The notes beneath the pieces are model-generated. The model was given only the letters and a program-made list of their open reading frames with translations, did no database searches and had not been told where the DNA came from. This document shows positions 1 to 8,369 of a DNA stretch of 64,000 bases, piece after piece. How positions within the stretch are numbered: position 1 is the stretch's first letter; every line of letters begins with the position of its first letter. The position numbers and the translations under genes were made by a program. The DNA is from Rhodobacter sp. (GTDB lineage: Bacteria > Pseudomonadota > Alphaproteobacteria > Rhodobacterales > Rhodobacteraceae), in contig JASJDP010000022.1 of NCBI GenBank assembly GCA_030065095.1, forward strand, positions 1-64,000. The letters run 5' to 3'.

Positions 1-216
1 CAACCAGTCTTCAGGCGCGGAATCAAGGCCGAAGGCCGCCGCGCCATCGCCGACCCGCCCCGAAGGGGAGGCGATTTTCTGGCGTCACATATCGGTTTGA
101 GGTCGTTCGGACTTTGCTGGGATAAAACGAGCTGTTCAGAGGTGCGGGTCGCCTCCCCGCGGGTCGGCGATGACGCGGCTATACGCTTAATCAGCGACGC
201 CCGCTCCAAGTCAAAA
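1..216 (+). repeat. Dispersed intergenic element, copy A (left end cut by window start)
   Basis: This is the first of five near-identical copies of a roughly 240-bp element; the others lie near 3.3, 9.6, 15.6 and 32.5 kb. It has a left arm containing GCCATCGCCGACCCGCCC and a complementary right arm TCCCCGCGGGTCGGCGATG, separated by a conserved loop of about 80 bases. The right terminal motif here is degenerate (CCGCTCCAAGTCAAAA), whereas other copies end in TCCAGGCCAAAA. The short reading frame across it, which gives RSFGLCWDK, recurs with every copy and is not a gene. Confidence 0.8.
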
Positions 217-255
217 GCGGTCGAAGCGGTCTTCACACCGGTGGCTTCCGCCCCA

Positions 256-834
256 TCACAATCTGAAGCGCATCATCGGCTTCTGCGGGGCCTTTCTCCG
301 CACCTCTACAAACCCCAGCCGCCGGAAGGTCGAGGCACGGCCACGATAGAGCGCCATTGGAGAGGAAGGTTCGACAGTGTCGTTGGGATAGGCTTCAAGC
401 GTCAGGGCGCCGTTGTCCCGGGCGTGCGCAATGGCGGCCCGGATCAAAACGCCGCTCAGCCCGCGTCCGCGCCAGTCCCGCCGGATCACGAAGCAGGACA
501 GCGACCAGATCCCGGCAATGTCCTCGGCCGTGCCGTAAAGGCGCGACCGCCGAAGTCCAGGGTGATCCATCCGCGGCATCACCCGCACCCAAGCGACCGG
601 TGTGGCGCCGTCATAGGCCAGAAGACCCGGAGCGCCGCCACGCACGATCTTTTGGAACGCCGCCTTGTTGGCCCCGGTCGAACCGCCCCTGCGGCCTTCT
701 TCGAATTCCCTGCCGGTCGCAGTCAGCCAGTACATGCACCAGCATCCGCTGATACCGCCGCGGCCCAGCACCGTCTCGAAATCCGCCCACCGGTCCGGCG
801 TCAGCGGCGCGATTTCATATCCCCCGATCTTCAT
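256..834 (-). CDS. GNAT-family N-acetyltransferase
   Basis: Predicted 192-aa acetyl-CoA-dependent N-acetyltransferase with unknown substrate. The body has the GNAT pattern. After a strand ending SLSCFVIRRDW comes the acetyl-CoA pyrophosphate loop RRDWRGRGLSGVLI, then the helix AAIAHARDNGALTLEAYP, and the C-terminus FRRLGFVEVRRK is typical of the fold. The reading frame stays open upstream, but the ATG at 834 is preferred. It overlaps the stop of the upstream P450 gene by four bases (ATGA), so the two are probably translated from one message. Coupling to a P450 suggests acylation of a hydroxylated or amine product, but that is inference. Confidence 0.85.
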   Translation of the reverse strand: MKIGGYEIAPLTPDRWADFETVLGRGGISGCWCMYWLTATGREFEEGRRGGSTGANKAAFQKIVRGGAPGLLAYDGATPVAWVRVMPRMDHPGLRRSRLYGTAEDIAGIWSLSCFVIRRDWRGRGLSGVLIRAAIAHARDNGALTLEAYPNDTVEPSSPMALYRGRASTFRRLGFVEVRRKAPQKPMMRFRL

Positions 835-1994
835 GCGTCCCACGTCACGGGCACTTTCAAAGGCCCCCGGAACGCCCACCCGGCAAAGGGCACGTCGCCC
901 GCCAGACGCAATCCCGACAGCCGCTGAAATAGCATCGGCAGCGCCACCTCGGCGATCAGCGCCCGGCTGGCCGCCGCGCCCGCGCAGAAATGCGGCCCCG
1001 CGCCGAAGGCCAGCGAGGCCGAACAATCCCGCGTCACGTCGAAGACGTCCGGGCGGTCGAACACGGCCTCGTCCCGGTTGCCCGAGCCGAACATGAAGAA
1101 CACCCGCGACTCCGGCTCGAAATCGAAGCCGTTCACCCGGTCGGCACGCGCCACCCGTCTGGGCGACATGCCGATGGGCGAAATCCAGCGGGCGTATTCC
1201 TCGAAGGCATCGCGCCAGGTGGCGCGGCCCTCATGGATCTGCGCCCGTTGTCCGGGATGGGTCAACAGCGCCCAGGCAGTCCCCGCAATCGCATCGCGCG
1301 GTTCGTTCTGCCCGCCCGAGATCGCCAGTTTGATATTGGCCCGTACCGATGTCATCGGCAGCCCGGCCTTCATCTGCACCGACAGCAGCGATGTATCCGG
1401 GCGCCCGTTCAATTCGGCCAGCCGCGCATCGATATGCGCATCGACCGAGGCGGTGCAGTCGTGGCACACCGCCTCGATGCCCGGATCGCCCGCATAGTTG
1501 GCGATGCCGTCGATCATGCCCTGGCTGACCCGGTCCATCTCGCGCCAGTGCATGTTGGTCAGCCCGGTGATCGCCTTCAGCGCCTCGCCCGAGACCGGCA
1601 TCGCGTAATCCGCCACCAGATCGCAACGGCCAAGCCGGGCAAGATCGTCCAGCACCTGGGCGGCCGCGGCCCGGAACGCGGCCGTCCAGACCTCGCGCAC
1701 CGTACGCGGCGAAAACGCCGGGAAGGTGGCCTTGCGTTCCCGGGCATGCGCTTCGCCGTCCTTTCGCATCATGTTCTCGCCCATCAGCACTGTCATCAGG
1801 CCGCCGGGCTGGTGGCTGGAGAATGTCGCGACGCGCTTTTCCTGCGTGAAGATGTCGTTGCGCCGGGTGATGAGAATCGCACCAAGCTGCGGCACGAAGG
1901 CAATCGGCGTCTCTGCGCGCATTCGCTGCAGGTCGGGATACGGGTTGGCATGGAACCGGGTCGGGTCGATTTCGTAGACAGGCGGTGCGGCCAT
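831..1994 (-). CDS. Cytochrome P450
   Basis: A 387-aa soluble bacterial P450 monooxygenase. The heme-binding loop FGAGPHFCAG is intact, with the thiolate cysteine near residue 337. The K-helix ExxR motif is seen as EEYAR. The I-helix reads SGGQNEPRD, so the usual acid-alcohol pair for oxygen activation (A/G-G-x-D/E-T) is replaced and the threonine is absent. The start is placed at the ATG of MAAPPVYEID because GAGGGAG lies upstream; the open frame before it looks non-coding. No ferredoxin or reductase gene is adjacent, so electrons must come from elsewhere. The substrate is unknown. Confidence 0.9.
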   Translation of the reverse strand: MAAPPVYEIDPTRFHANPYPDLQRMRAETPIAFVPQLGAILITRRNDIFTQEKRVATFSSHQPGGLMTVLMGENMMRKDGEAHARERKATFPAFSPRTVREVWTAAFRAAAAQVLDDLARLGRCDLVADYAMPVSGEALKAITGLTNMHWREMDRVSQGMIDGIANYAGDPGIEAVCHDCTASVDAHIDARLAELNGRPDTSLLSVQMKAGLPMTSVRANIKLAISGGQNEPRDAIAGTAWALLTHPGQRAQIHEGRATWRDAFEEYARWISPIGMSPRRVARADRVNGFDFEPESRVFFMFGSGNRDEAVFDRPDVFDVTRDCSASLAFGAGPHFCAGAAASRALIAEVALPMLFQRLSGLRLAGDVPFAGWAFRGPLKVPVTWDA

Positions 1995-2158
1995 GGTGCG
2001 GGCTCCCTCGCCACCAGCATCGACCAGCAGGACGTGCCCTTGCAAGAGCCCGCATCCTGTCTTCGGGGTCCTCGTGAACCCAACCCGACGTGACCGCGGC
2101 AACGCGCCTGGCACGGGCGCGTTCGTCGCGGGCCGCGTGCAGGCGCCGCGACTGCGGG

Positions 2159-3106
2159 CTAGATCTTGGTCAGCGTGTTCGCCGTCACGTGCGGAAAGCT
2201 CACCGGCTGGCCGTTGATCATCAAGGTCATCAGCATCGTCTGGCTGTACTGCAGCTGGGTAAAATCGCCGGAGCTGTTCAGCGATTCCAGCCAGTAGGTC
2301 GCATAATACCGGGTGACGTTGGCGTGCTTTTCCTCGAACGGAATGTTCGTCACCTCATAGCCCGCATGCGCGCTGTCGACCTGCAGGGTCATGTAGCTCT
2401 GCACCGGAGCCGCCCCCAACGCGTCGGTCAGGGCCTGGTTTGGGTTGGCGGTCAGCGCCAGGTTGGGATTTCCCACCGACTGCGTCGTGTAGGGGCTCGT
2501 GTCGACGCCCGACGGCAGTATGTCGGCTGCGGGAATCGTGGGTGCGCCGCTGGCTGTTCCGGCGCTGCCGCCCGCCAGGATCGAGTTGCCGTGCGGCACC
2601 GAGATCTGCTTGACCAGATCGAAGGGCTGGGTCGGCGGGGTGCTGTTGGGTTCGTCGGTCGCGCCATAGGGGCCCACATGCTGCTTGCGGTCGCTCAGAA
2701 ACAGCCACGAGCCGTTTTCGGCGTGCACCAGCTTGTCCTTGTCGGGGCCTTCCGCGAAATAGACGCGCTGTTCATAAAACAGCGTATTTGCGACCTGCGT
2801 GCCGGTGCCGCCGCGATTGGGTGCGGTTCCGTGGATCGGCGAAAAGGTGATCTCTTCGTAATACGAGAAGTTTTTCAGGATATAGCCCTGCGGAGAACTG
2901 GCGTCGACCTGCGGCAAGGGCATGACATTGTACGAATATGGCGATGCCTGGCCGCCCTTGCCGTTGGCGAGGTCCTTGTTCGTCCAGGTCCCGACCAGGG
3001 CCTCGATCGGGCCGAGCGCCGTTGTCGGCGCCGGCGGGTTCGCCTGCGCCGGCTCGTTGATCAGGGTAGCGGGGAATGTCGGTGGGGTAACGGGAATTGT
3101 TGCCAT
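2159..3106 (-). CDS. Nitrobindin/calycin-like protein of unknown function
   Basis: A 315-aa protein starting MATIPVTPPT behind a GGAG ribosome site. Near the N-terminus LGPIEALVGTWTNKDL resembles the opening strand of nitrobindin/THAP4-type ten-stranded beta-barrels (PLxxLVGTWxG). The rest alternates hydrophobic and polar residues, consistent with a beta barrel, and has an Ala/Pro/Asn-rich insertion around residues 170-215. There is no signal peptide and no cysteine. It is about twice the usual nitrobindin length and the heme-ligand histidine cannot be assigned by eye. A lipid- or heme-binding role is a guess from the fold. It stands alone between non-coding gaps. Confidence 0.6.
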   Translation of the reverse strand: MATIPVTPPTFPATLINEPAQANPPAPTTALGPIEALVGTWTNKDLANGKGGQASPYSYNVMPLPQVDASSPQGYILKNFSYYEEITFSPIHGTAPNRGGTGTQVANTLFYEQRVYFAEGPDKDKLVHAENGSWLFLSDRKQHVGPYGATDEPNSTPPTQPFDLVKQISVPHGNSILAGGSAGTASGAPTIPAADILPSGVDTSPYTTQSVGNPNLALTANPNQALTDALGAAPVQSYMTLQVDSAHAGYEVTNIPFEEKHANVTRYYATYWLESLNSSGDFTQLQYSQTMLMTLMINGQPVSFPHVTANTLTKI

Positions 3107-3267
3107 TGGCTGCTCCAATAGAGTGGCTGAAAGTCGAGGATATGCGAAACACTGAACTGAACGCGGCGAGCCTAGCCTTTGTCCCATACCCACGCAACCG
3201 GCTTGATGATCGCAAGGGTTGCGCCGCGCCGGGGCATACCGGCCTGTGCTTTTGGGGAGTCGCGGCT

Positions 3268-3525
3268 TTTGGCCTGGACCAGACCTTCGCCACCCGTCTT
3301 CAGGCGCGGAATCAAGGCCGTAGGCCGCCGCGCCATCGCCGACCCGCGCCGAAGGGGAGGCGATTTTGCCGACGGTGCGTATCGCATTCAGGTCGTTCGG
3401 ACTTTGCCGGGATAAATCGAGCCGTTCAGAGGTCCGGGTCGCCTCCCCGCGGGTCGGCGATAGCGCAACTCCTCAAGGGAAATGCAGCGCCCGCTCCAGG
3501 CCAGCGGTCACCGTTGGCTCCGCCC
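3268..3525 (+). repeat. Dispersed intergenic element, copy B
   Basis: A full copy. The left terminus TTTTGGCCTGGA starts near 3268. The inner left arm (CGCGCCATCGCCGACCCG) lies near 3329-3346, and the inner right arm (CTCCCCGCGGGTCGGCGAT) is near 3442-3461. The right terminus is CTCCAGGCCAG near 3504. It fills most of the gap 3107-3530, upstream of the calycin-like gene and directly after the stop of the VWA gene. The remaining bases of the gap show no convincing gene. Confidence 0.8.
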
Positions 3526-3530
3526 CTGCG

Positions 3531-4718
3531 CTAACGGCCAAGCAGCTTCATGCCCCGCTCGATCCCCTCCAGCGTCATCGGCACCATGCGGTCCGGTCCG
3601 AAAATCTCCTGAATCATCGCGACCGACTGCGTGTACTGCCAGTAGCGCTCGGCCAGCGGATTGATCCACAGGCAGCCGGGCCATTGATCCCGCGCGCGTT
3701 CCAGCCAGACCTGCCCGGCTTCGGCGTTCCAGTGCTCGTTGGCGCCGCCCGGCAGAGCGACCTCGTAGGGCGACATGCTCGCATCGCCCACGAAGATGCA
3801 CTTGTAGTCCGGGCCGTAGGTCCGCAGCACGTCCCAGGTCGGGGTTTGCGCGTTCCAGCGGCGCCGGTTGTCGCGCCAGACACCGTCGTAAAGGCAGTTG
3901 TGGAAATAATAGTATTCAAGGTGCTTGAACTCGGCCCGCGCCGCGCTGAACAGTTCCTCGACCACCTTGATATGCGGGTCCATCGAGCCGCCCACGTCCA
4001 GAAACAGCAGAACCTTCACCGCATTGCGCCGCTCGGGCCGGGTCTGGACATCGAGATAGCCGTGTTCCGCCGTCGCCCGGATGGTGCCGTTCAGGTCGAG
4101 TTCCTCATCCGCCCCGTCGCGGGCCCATTTCCGCAGCCGTTTCAGGGCCACCTTGATGTTGCGCGTGCCGATCTCGACGGTGTCGTCGAAATCGCGGAAT
4201 TCGCGCTTGTCCCAGACCTTGACCGCGCGCTGGTGGCGGCTTTCATCCTGCCCGATGCGCACGCCCTCGGGGTTGTAGCCATAGGCGCCGAAGGGCGAGG
4301 TTCCGGCCGTCCCGATCCACTTGTTGCCGCCCTGATGCCGGCCCTGCTGTTCCTTCAGCCGCTCCTTCAAGGTCTCCATCAGCTTGTCGAACCCGCCAAG
4401 CGCCTCGATCTCGGCCTTTTCCTCGTCGCTCAGGTGCTTTTCGGCAAGCTTTTCCAGCCAGTCTGCCGGAATGTCGACCGCCTCGGTGATGGCCTCCAGC
4501 GAGATGTTTTCCAAGCCTTCGAAGGACTTGGCAAAGGCGCGGTCGAACTTGTCGAGGTTGCGCTCATCCTTCACCATCGCGACGCGGGCGAGGTAATAGA
4601 ACCCCTCGACATCGTAGGTCACCAGCCCCGCGCCCATGCCCTCCAGAAACCCGAGGTATTCGCGCAACGACACCGGCACGCCGCCCTCGCGGAGATTCTG
4701 GAAGAACGGCAGGAACAT
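3531..4718 (-). CDS. CoxE-type VWA domain protein
   Basis: A 395-aa cytosolic protein of the CoxE/YehP VWA class that works with MoxR-type AAA ATPases in metallo-enzyme or envelope maturation. The MIDAS metal site is visible as LFLDVGGSMDPH (DxGxS). The N-terminal half is helical and charged. The C-terminal motifs FVGDASMSPYE and WINPL are typical of the family. The start at ATG 4718 (MFLPFFQNL) overlaps the stop of the upstream small gene as TGATG, so translation is coupled. The partner MoxR gene is at 6849-7688 on the same strand. Confidence 0.9.
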   Translation of the reverse strand: MFLPFFQNLREGGVPVSLREYLGFLEGMGAGLVTYDVEGFYYLARVAMVKDERNLDKFDRAFAKSFEGLENISLEAITEAVDIPADWLEKLAEKHLSDEEKAEIEALGGFDKLMETLKERLKEQQGRHQGGNKWIGTAGTSPFGAYGYNPEGVRIGQDESRHQRAVKVWDKREFRDFDDTVEIGTRNIKVALKRLRKWARDGADEELDLNGTIRATAEHGYLDVQTRPERRNAVKVLLFLDVGGSMDPHIKVVEELFSAARAEFKHLEYYYFHNCLYDGVWRDNRRRWNAQTPTWDVLRTYGPDYKCIFVGDASMSPYEVALPGGANEHWNAEAGQVWLERARDQWPGCLWINPLAERYWQYTQSVAMIQEIFGPDRMVPMTLEGIERGMKLLGR

Positions 4719-4885
4719 CAGACCAGCATCCGTTCCAGAACGACGGTCGCGACCAGCCCAAGAAGGGTAAAGGCGATCCCGTAACCGGCGGCGTATTGCG
4801 CCATGTCCTTGCGATTGCCGCCGCGCCGTTTCGCCTGGTATCCGCCCCACACGATCCCTGCGATGGCGGATACGATGACGATCAT
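4718..4885 (-). CDS. Small two-helix membrane protein (55 aa)
   Basis: A short gene read directly from the sequence. It begins MIVIVSAIAGIVWGGYQAKR and ends VATVVLERMLV. It has two hydrophobic stretches (residues 1-15 and 32-50) on either side of a strongly basic loop KRRGGNRKD. Its ATG overlaps the stop of the DUF2927 lipoprotein gene as ATGA, and its own stop overlaps the VWA start as TGATG. Double coupling in the middle of an operon is strong evidence that it is translated. The function is unknown; the context suggests a membrane anchor for the MoxR/VWA pair. Confidence 0.75.
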   Translation of the reverse strand: MIVIVSAIAGIVWGGYQAKRRGGNRKDMAQYAAGYGIAFTLLGLVATVVLERMLV

Positions 4886-6255
4886 GAAGGTCTAGCCCTT
4901 TTCAGCCTTGAACTCAGTGCGGCGATTTCCGACACGCGCAGACGCACCGCTTGATCCGAGCCGAAGCCATAGCGCGCCCAGCCCAGACTGTCGAGCCGCA
5001 CCGCGCGCGCCTCGGATGCGCGGCCTTCGACCTCCAGCGCCTCTGCCTTGATCATCAGCAGCGTCGCCAGAAGGGCGGCGTTCTCGGCCTCGGCGACGGG
5101 TCCGATGTTTTCGTCAACCAGCGCGATCGCCGCCTTGGTCTGGCCCGACGACAGGGCGAAGGCCGCCAGTTGCATGGCCACATGCGCGCCCTGCAGCCGT
5201 GTCTCGGGACGGGCGTTGTAGATCGTGCCGGCCTGCAGGAACGAGGCCAGCGCGATATCGGCCTCTCCGGCCAGCGACAGCCGGCCCAGGGCGAACAGGC
5301 TGAAGGCCATGCGGTTGTCGGCCCAGCCCTGCTCTTGCGCGATCCGCACTGCGCTCTGCGCGGCCGATTGCCGGCGCGCCGGCGACGTGCGAGGCCCGAG
5401 CGCCTCTTCGATGGCGTTGATCCAGGCACGCGGCGTGCTCTGGGCCAGGCTGCGCGGCGCACGCTGGCCGCCGGGGTTCAGTTGCGCCAGTATGCCGGGC
5501 AGACGGGCGGCCACCTGTTCGCGCGTCATGCCGGACTGCAGCGCGGGATGATAATAGGCGCGCAGGATCAGCATGTCGAAGCCGGTCAGAACGGTGTGGA
5601 AGTTGTCGTCGTTGAAGACGCTGTCGCCCAGCCGGTAAAGGTCGTTCAAAGGCCCCAGCGCCTGCGCCAGTTCCTCGTGCAGACAGTCCCGGGTCTCCTG
5701 CGGACTGACGTCGCCGGGCAGGAAGATCGCCATGCGCTTGCGCTCGGTCAGCGTCGTCCAGTCGACGGCGGCGCTGCGCCGGTTGCGCTTGAATTCGGCC
5801 CAGCTCGACAGCCGCGGCACGACGAAGCAGGCGGCCTGCGGGACATAGCGTTGCAGCTCGGACCGCGGCAGTACCTCGATGGTGATCGCGGCATCCCGCT
5901 CCGGCGGCACCCGCACGATCGAAATCCCGGCCTCGCGCCGCAGCCGCCGCAAAAGCCGGTCGAGATCGGGATAGAGGCTGGCAGGCACCTGGCCGGTCAC
6001 GCGCACGCTGACCGGCTCCTCGAACCGGGTCAGAACCGGCAGCTTGCGGCCGCTTTCCAGCTCGAAGCTCAAGTCCAGGAAATCCCGTGCGATCGCCGGG
6101 TTCGACCGTCCCGGGGGCGCCGTGCGGCTGCCGGCGAAGGTCTTCATCGGCGGCATCGCCACCGGCAGGCTCACCAATCGCGCGGTGTCCGGCGCCGGCG
6201 GGGTGGAACAGGCGGCCAGGCCGAGGCCTGCCAGAAGCAAGAGGAGACGGTGCAT
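4882..6255 (-). CDS. DUF2927 lipoprotein
   Basis: A 457-aa predicted periplasmic lipoprotein with lipobox LGLAAC and lipidated Cys16. The DUF2927 hallmark CLHEELAQALGPLND has its HEELAQ at residues 193-198. This resembles a zinc-protease HExxx-Q helix, but the family has no established catalytic activity that I know of. The C-terminal 200 residues are alanine-rich helices that may form TPR-like repeats (SLFALGRLSLAGEADIALA). It lies one base after the GNAT gene and overlaps the small membrane gene that follows. A shorter DUF2927 paralogue lies at 44055-45005. Confidence 0.85.
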   Translation of the reverse strand: MHRLLLLLAGLGLAACSTPPAPDTARLVSLPVAMPPMKTFAGSRTAPPGRSNPAIARDFLDLSFELESGRKLPVLTRFEEPVSVRVTGQVPASLYPDLDRLLRRLRREAGISIVRVPPERDAAITIEVLPRSELQRYVPQAACFVVPRLSSWAEFKRNRRSAAVDWTTLTERKRMAIFLPGDVSPQETRDCLHEELAQALGPLNDLYRLGDSVFNDDNFHTVLTGFDMLILRAYYHPALQSGMTREQVAARLPGILAQLNPGGQRAPRSLAQSTPRAWINAIEEALGPRTSPARRQSAAQSAVRIAQEQGWADNRMAFSLFALGRLSLAGEADIALASFLQAGTIYNARPETRLQGAHVAMQLAAFALSSGQTKAAIALVDENIGPVAEAENAALLATLLMIKAEALEVEGRASEARAVRLDSLGWARYGFGSDQAVRLRVSEIAALSSRLKRARPS

Positions 6256-6256
6256 A

Positions 6257-6697
6257 TCAGGCCCGGTTGTACCTTATGAACGGGGTGAGAGTACCGATAC
6301 GGTCGTAAAGTTGCCGTGCCTCGACGTTGAAATCCTGCGTCAGCCAATAGACCGACGGGCAGCCCGCCGCATCGGCCGCTTCATAGACGGCTTCGATCAG
6401 CTTGCGCCCGACGCCTTGCCCGCGCATGTCGGGATCGGCGTAAAGATCCTGCAGGTAACACACGTTCTCGATCTTCCACATATGCCTGTGGAAAAGATAA
6501 TGGACGAGCCCGCAGGGCCTGCCATCGAATTCCGCCAGAAATCCGGCAAAATCATGGCAATCGTTGCCCAGAAGCCGCTTAAAAGACGTCTCGTAAACCT
6601 CTGGCGACACGGAAGTTTCGTAGAATCGCAGGTAAGCCGTCCACAATCGCGCCCAGTCCGCGCGGTCTGTTTCCCGAATCTTGCGAATCGTAATCAC
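6257..6697 (-). CDS. GNAT-family N-acetyltransferase
   Basis: A 146-aa acetyltransferase. The GTG at 6697 is chosen because GGAGG precedes it at ideal spacing and the protein then begins MITIRKIRETDRADW, a classic GNAT start. The acetyl-CoA loop is DPDMRGQGVGRKLIEAV and the C-terminal motif is EARQLYDRIGTLTPFIRY, which places it in the spermidine/diamine acetyltransferase-like group. The substrate is unknown. It is co-oriented with the MoxR and DUF2927 genes and separated from the latter by one base. Confidence 0.85.
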   Translation of the reverse strand: MITIRKIRETDRADWARLWTAYLRFYETSVSPEVYETSFKRLLGNDCHDFAGFLAEFDGRPCGLVHYLFHRHMWKIENVCYLQDLYADPDMRGQGVGRKLIEAVYEAADAAGCPSVYWLTQDFNVEARQLYDRIGTLTPFIRYNRA

Positions 6698-6848
6698 GCC
6701 CCTGCCTCCAAATGTGGCGGCTCCGTCACCGGCCCCGGCCATCTGATATAAATTGCACCGCTCTTGGCGGCAGTCCAATCAAATCGGGGGGCAGAAATTT
6801 GGCATCGGCAAGGAAATTCCGGCGAGGATTGCACGCCTTGCGCGAACG

Positions 6849-7688
6849 TCACCGCCCGCCGCGCGCCATGAACGCCAGCCGTTCGAACATATGCACGTCC
6901 TGCTCGTTCTTCAGCAGCGCGCCGTGCAGTTTCGGCAGCGCATTCGATCCGTCGCGCCGCAGATCCTCGGACGTCAGATCCTCGGCCAGCAACAGCTTCA
7001 GCCAATCCAGCACCTCGGACGTCGAGGGCTTCTTCTTCAGCCCGCCCATCTCGCGCACCTCGTAGAACTGCGTCAGGGCGGTCGTCAGCAGCGCCTCCTT
7101 GATGCCGGGATGATGCACTTCGACGATTCGTTTCATGGTCTCAATGTCCGGGAAGCGGATGTAGTGGAAAAAGCAGCGCCGCAGAAACGCATCCGGCAGC
7201 TCTTTTTCGTTGTTCGAGGTGATGATCACGATGGGGCGGTGTTTCGCCACAACCGTTTCGCCGGTCTCGTAGACGTGGAATTCCATCCGGTCGAGTTCCT
7301 GCAGCAGGTCGTTGGGGAACTCGATATCGGCCTTGTCGACCTCGTCGATCAGCAGAACCACCTTGCCGTCCGCCGTGAATGCCTGCCACAGCTTGCCGCG
7401 CTTGATGTAGTTGGCCACATCGTGCACGCGTTCCTCGCCCAGTTGGCTGTCGCGCAGACGCGACACCGCGTCGTATTCGTAAAGCCCCTGCTGCGCCTTG
7501 GTCGTCGACTTGATGTGCCATTCGATGATCGGCAGCCCCAGGCTGCCGGCCACCTGCCGGGCCAGTTCCGTCTTGCCGGTCCCCGGTTCCCCCTTGACCA
7601 GCAGGGGGCGCTCCAGCGTGACGGCGGCATTGACCGCGACCGTCAAGTCCTCGGTCGCGACATAGCTTTCTGTACCAGTGAATTTCAT
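6849..7688 (-). CDS. MoxR-family AAA+ ATPase
   Basis: A 279-aa AAA+ ATPase of the MoxR class, chaperone-like proteins that act with VWA-domain partners. Walker A is GEPGTGKT (residues 33-40) and Walker B is VVLLIDEVDKAD. Sensor 1 is IITSNNEKELPDAFLRR, which includes the arginine finger. The C-terminal lid is helical. About 150 bp separate it from the GNAT gene that follows. With the lipoprotein, small membrane protein and CoxE-type VWA protein, it makes a recognisable MoxR/VWA module. The upstream gap to dksA is divergent and could hold promoters for both directions. Confidence 0.93.
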   Translation of the reverse strand: MKFTGTESYVATEDLTVAVNAAVTLERPLLVKGEPGTGKTELARQVAGSLGLPIIEWHIKSTTKAQQGLYEYDAVSRLRDSQLGEERVHDVANYIKRGKLWQAFTADGKVVLLIDEVDKADIEFPNDLLQELDRMEFHVYETGETVVAKHRPIVIITSNNEKELPDAFLRRCFFHYIRFPDIETMKRIVEVHHPGIKEALLTTALTQFYEVREMGGLKKKPSTSEVLDWLKLLLAEDLTSEDLRRDGSNALPKLHGALLKNEQDVHMFERLAFMARGGR

Positions 7689-7823
7689 ATCGGAAATCAG
7701 CGTCCTGCGGGGGGGTATTCACGTTTCCATAGCGATCCTGCGATAAACCTGCAAGCGCATGCTTTCGGGGCGTGACAACCCCCTTTGCTTGCGCTAGATG
7801 CTCCCCAATGTGGAGGGAGCCGG

Positions 7824-8297
7824 ATGACGGTGAACAACGATTTCGACCTGTCTGGCGAATATAAGGAACCGGGAATGAAAGCCGAGACTTTCCTGCCTGA
7901 AGACTACCGGCCAGCCGAAGACGAACCTTTCATGAACGAGCGTCAGCTCGAATATTTTCGTCGCAAGCTGATCGCCTGGAAAAACGACCTGTTAGACGAA
8001 TCGAAGCACACGATCGAGGGGCTGCAGGACAGCGCCCGCGCCGTGCCGGATATCGCCGACCGCGCCAGCGAAGAGACCGACCGCGCGCTGGAACTGCGCA
8101 CCCGCGACCGCCAGCGCAAGCTGGTCTCGAAGATCGAAGCGGCCCTGCGCCGGATCGAGAATGGCGAGTACGGATATTGCGAAGTGACCGGAGAGCCGAT
8201 TTCGCTGAAACGGCTCGATGCGCGCCCCATCGCGACGATGAGCCTTGAAGCGCAGGAGCGGCACGAGCGGCGCGAAAAGGTGCATCGCGACGACTAG
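7824..8297 (+). CDS. dksA: DksA/TraR-family RNA polymerase-binding regulator, single-cysteine form
   Basis: A 157-aa RNA polymerase secondary-channel regulator. The coiled coil carries the tip motif PDIADRA (D76, D79, A81), the acidic DxxDxA signature needed for polymerase control. The C-terminal globular domain reads GYCEVTGEPISLKRLDARP. Only one of the four zinc-finger cysteines (C119) remains, so it cannot hold the usual four-cysteine zinc site. Degenerate fingers of this kind are common in alphaproteobacterial DksA. The ATG at 7824 has GGAGGG in front; a second in-frame ATG at 7875 would give 140 aa. Confidence 0.92.
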   Translation: MTVNNDFDLSGEYKEPGMKAETFLPEDYRPAEDEPFMNERQLEYFRRKLIAWKNDLLDESKHTIEGLQDSARAVPDIADRASEETDRALELRTRDRQRKLVSKIEAALRRIENGEYGYCEVTGEPISLKRLDARPIATMSLEAQERHERREKVHRDD

Positions 8298-8369
8298 GAT
8301 GCGTCTGTCGCAGGGTTTTGCGGCACCGCGGCGTTTTCGCCCCGGTGCCGTTTGCGTTTCGGGCCGGCG

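Noticed and set aside
97-927. Open frames beginning MRSFGLCWDK in several repeat copies
   Set aside because: They follow the dispersed element wherever it lies and run into unrelated sequence; the coding look comes from the repeat.
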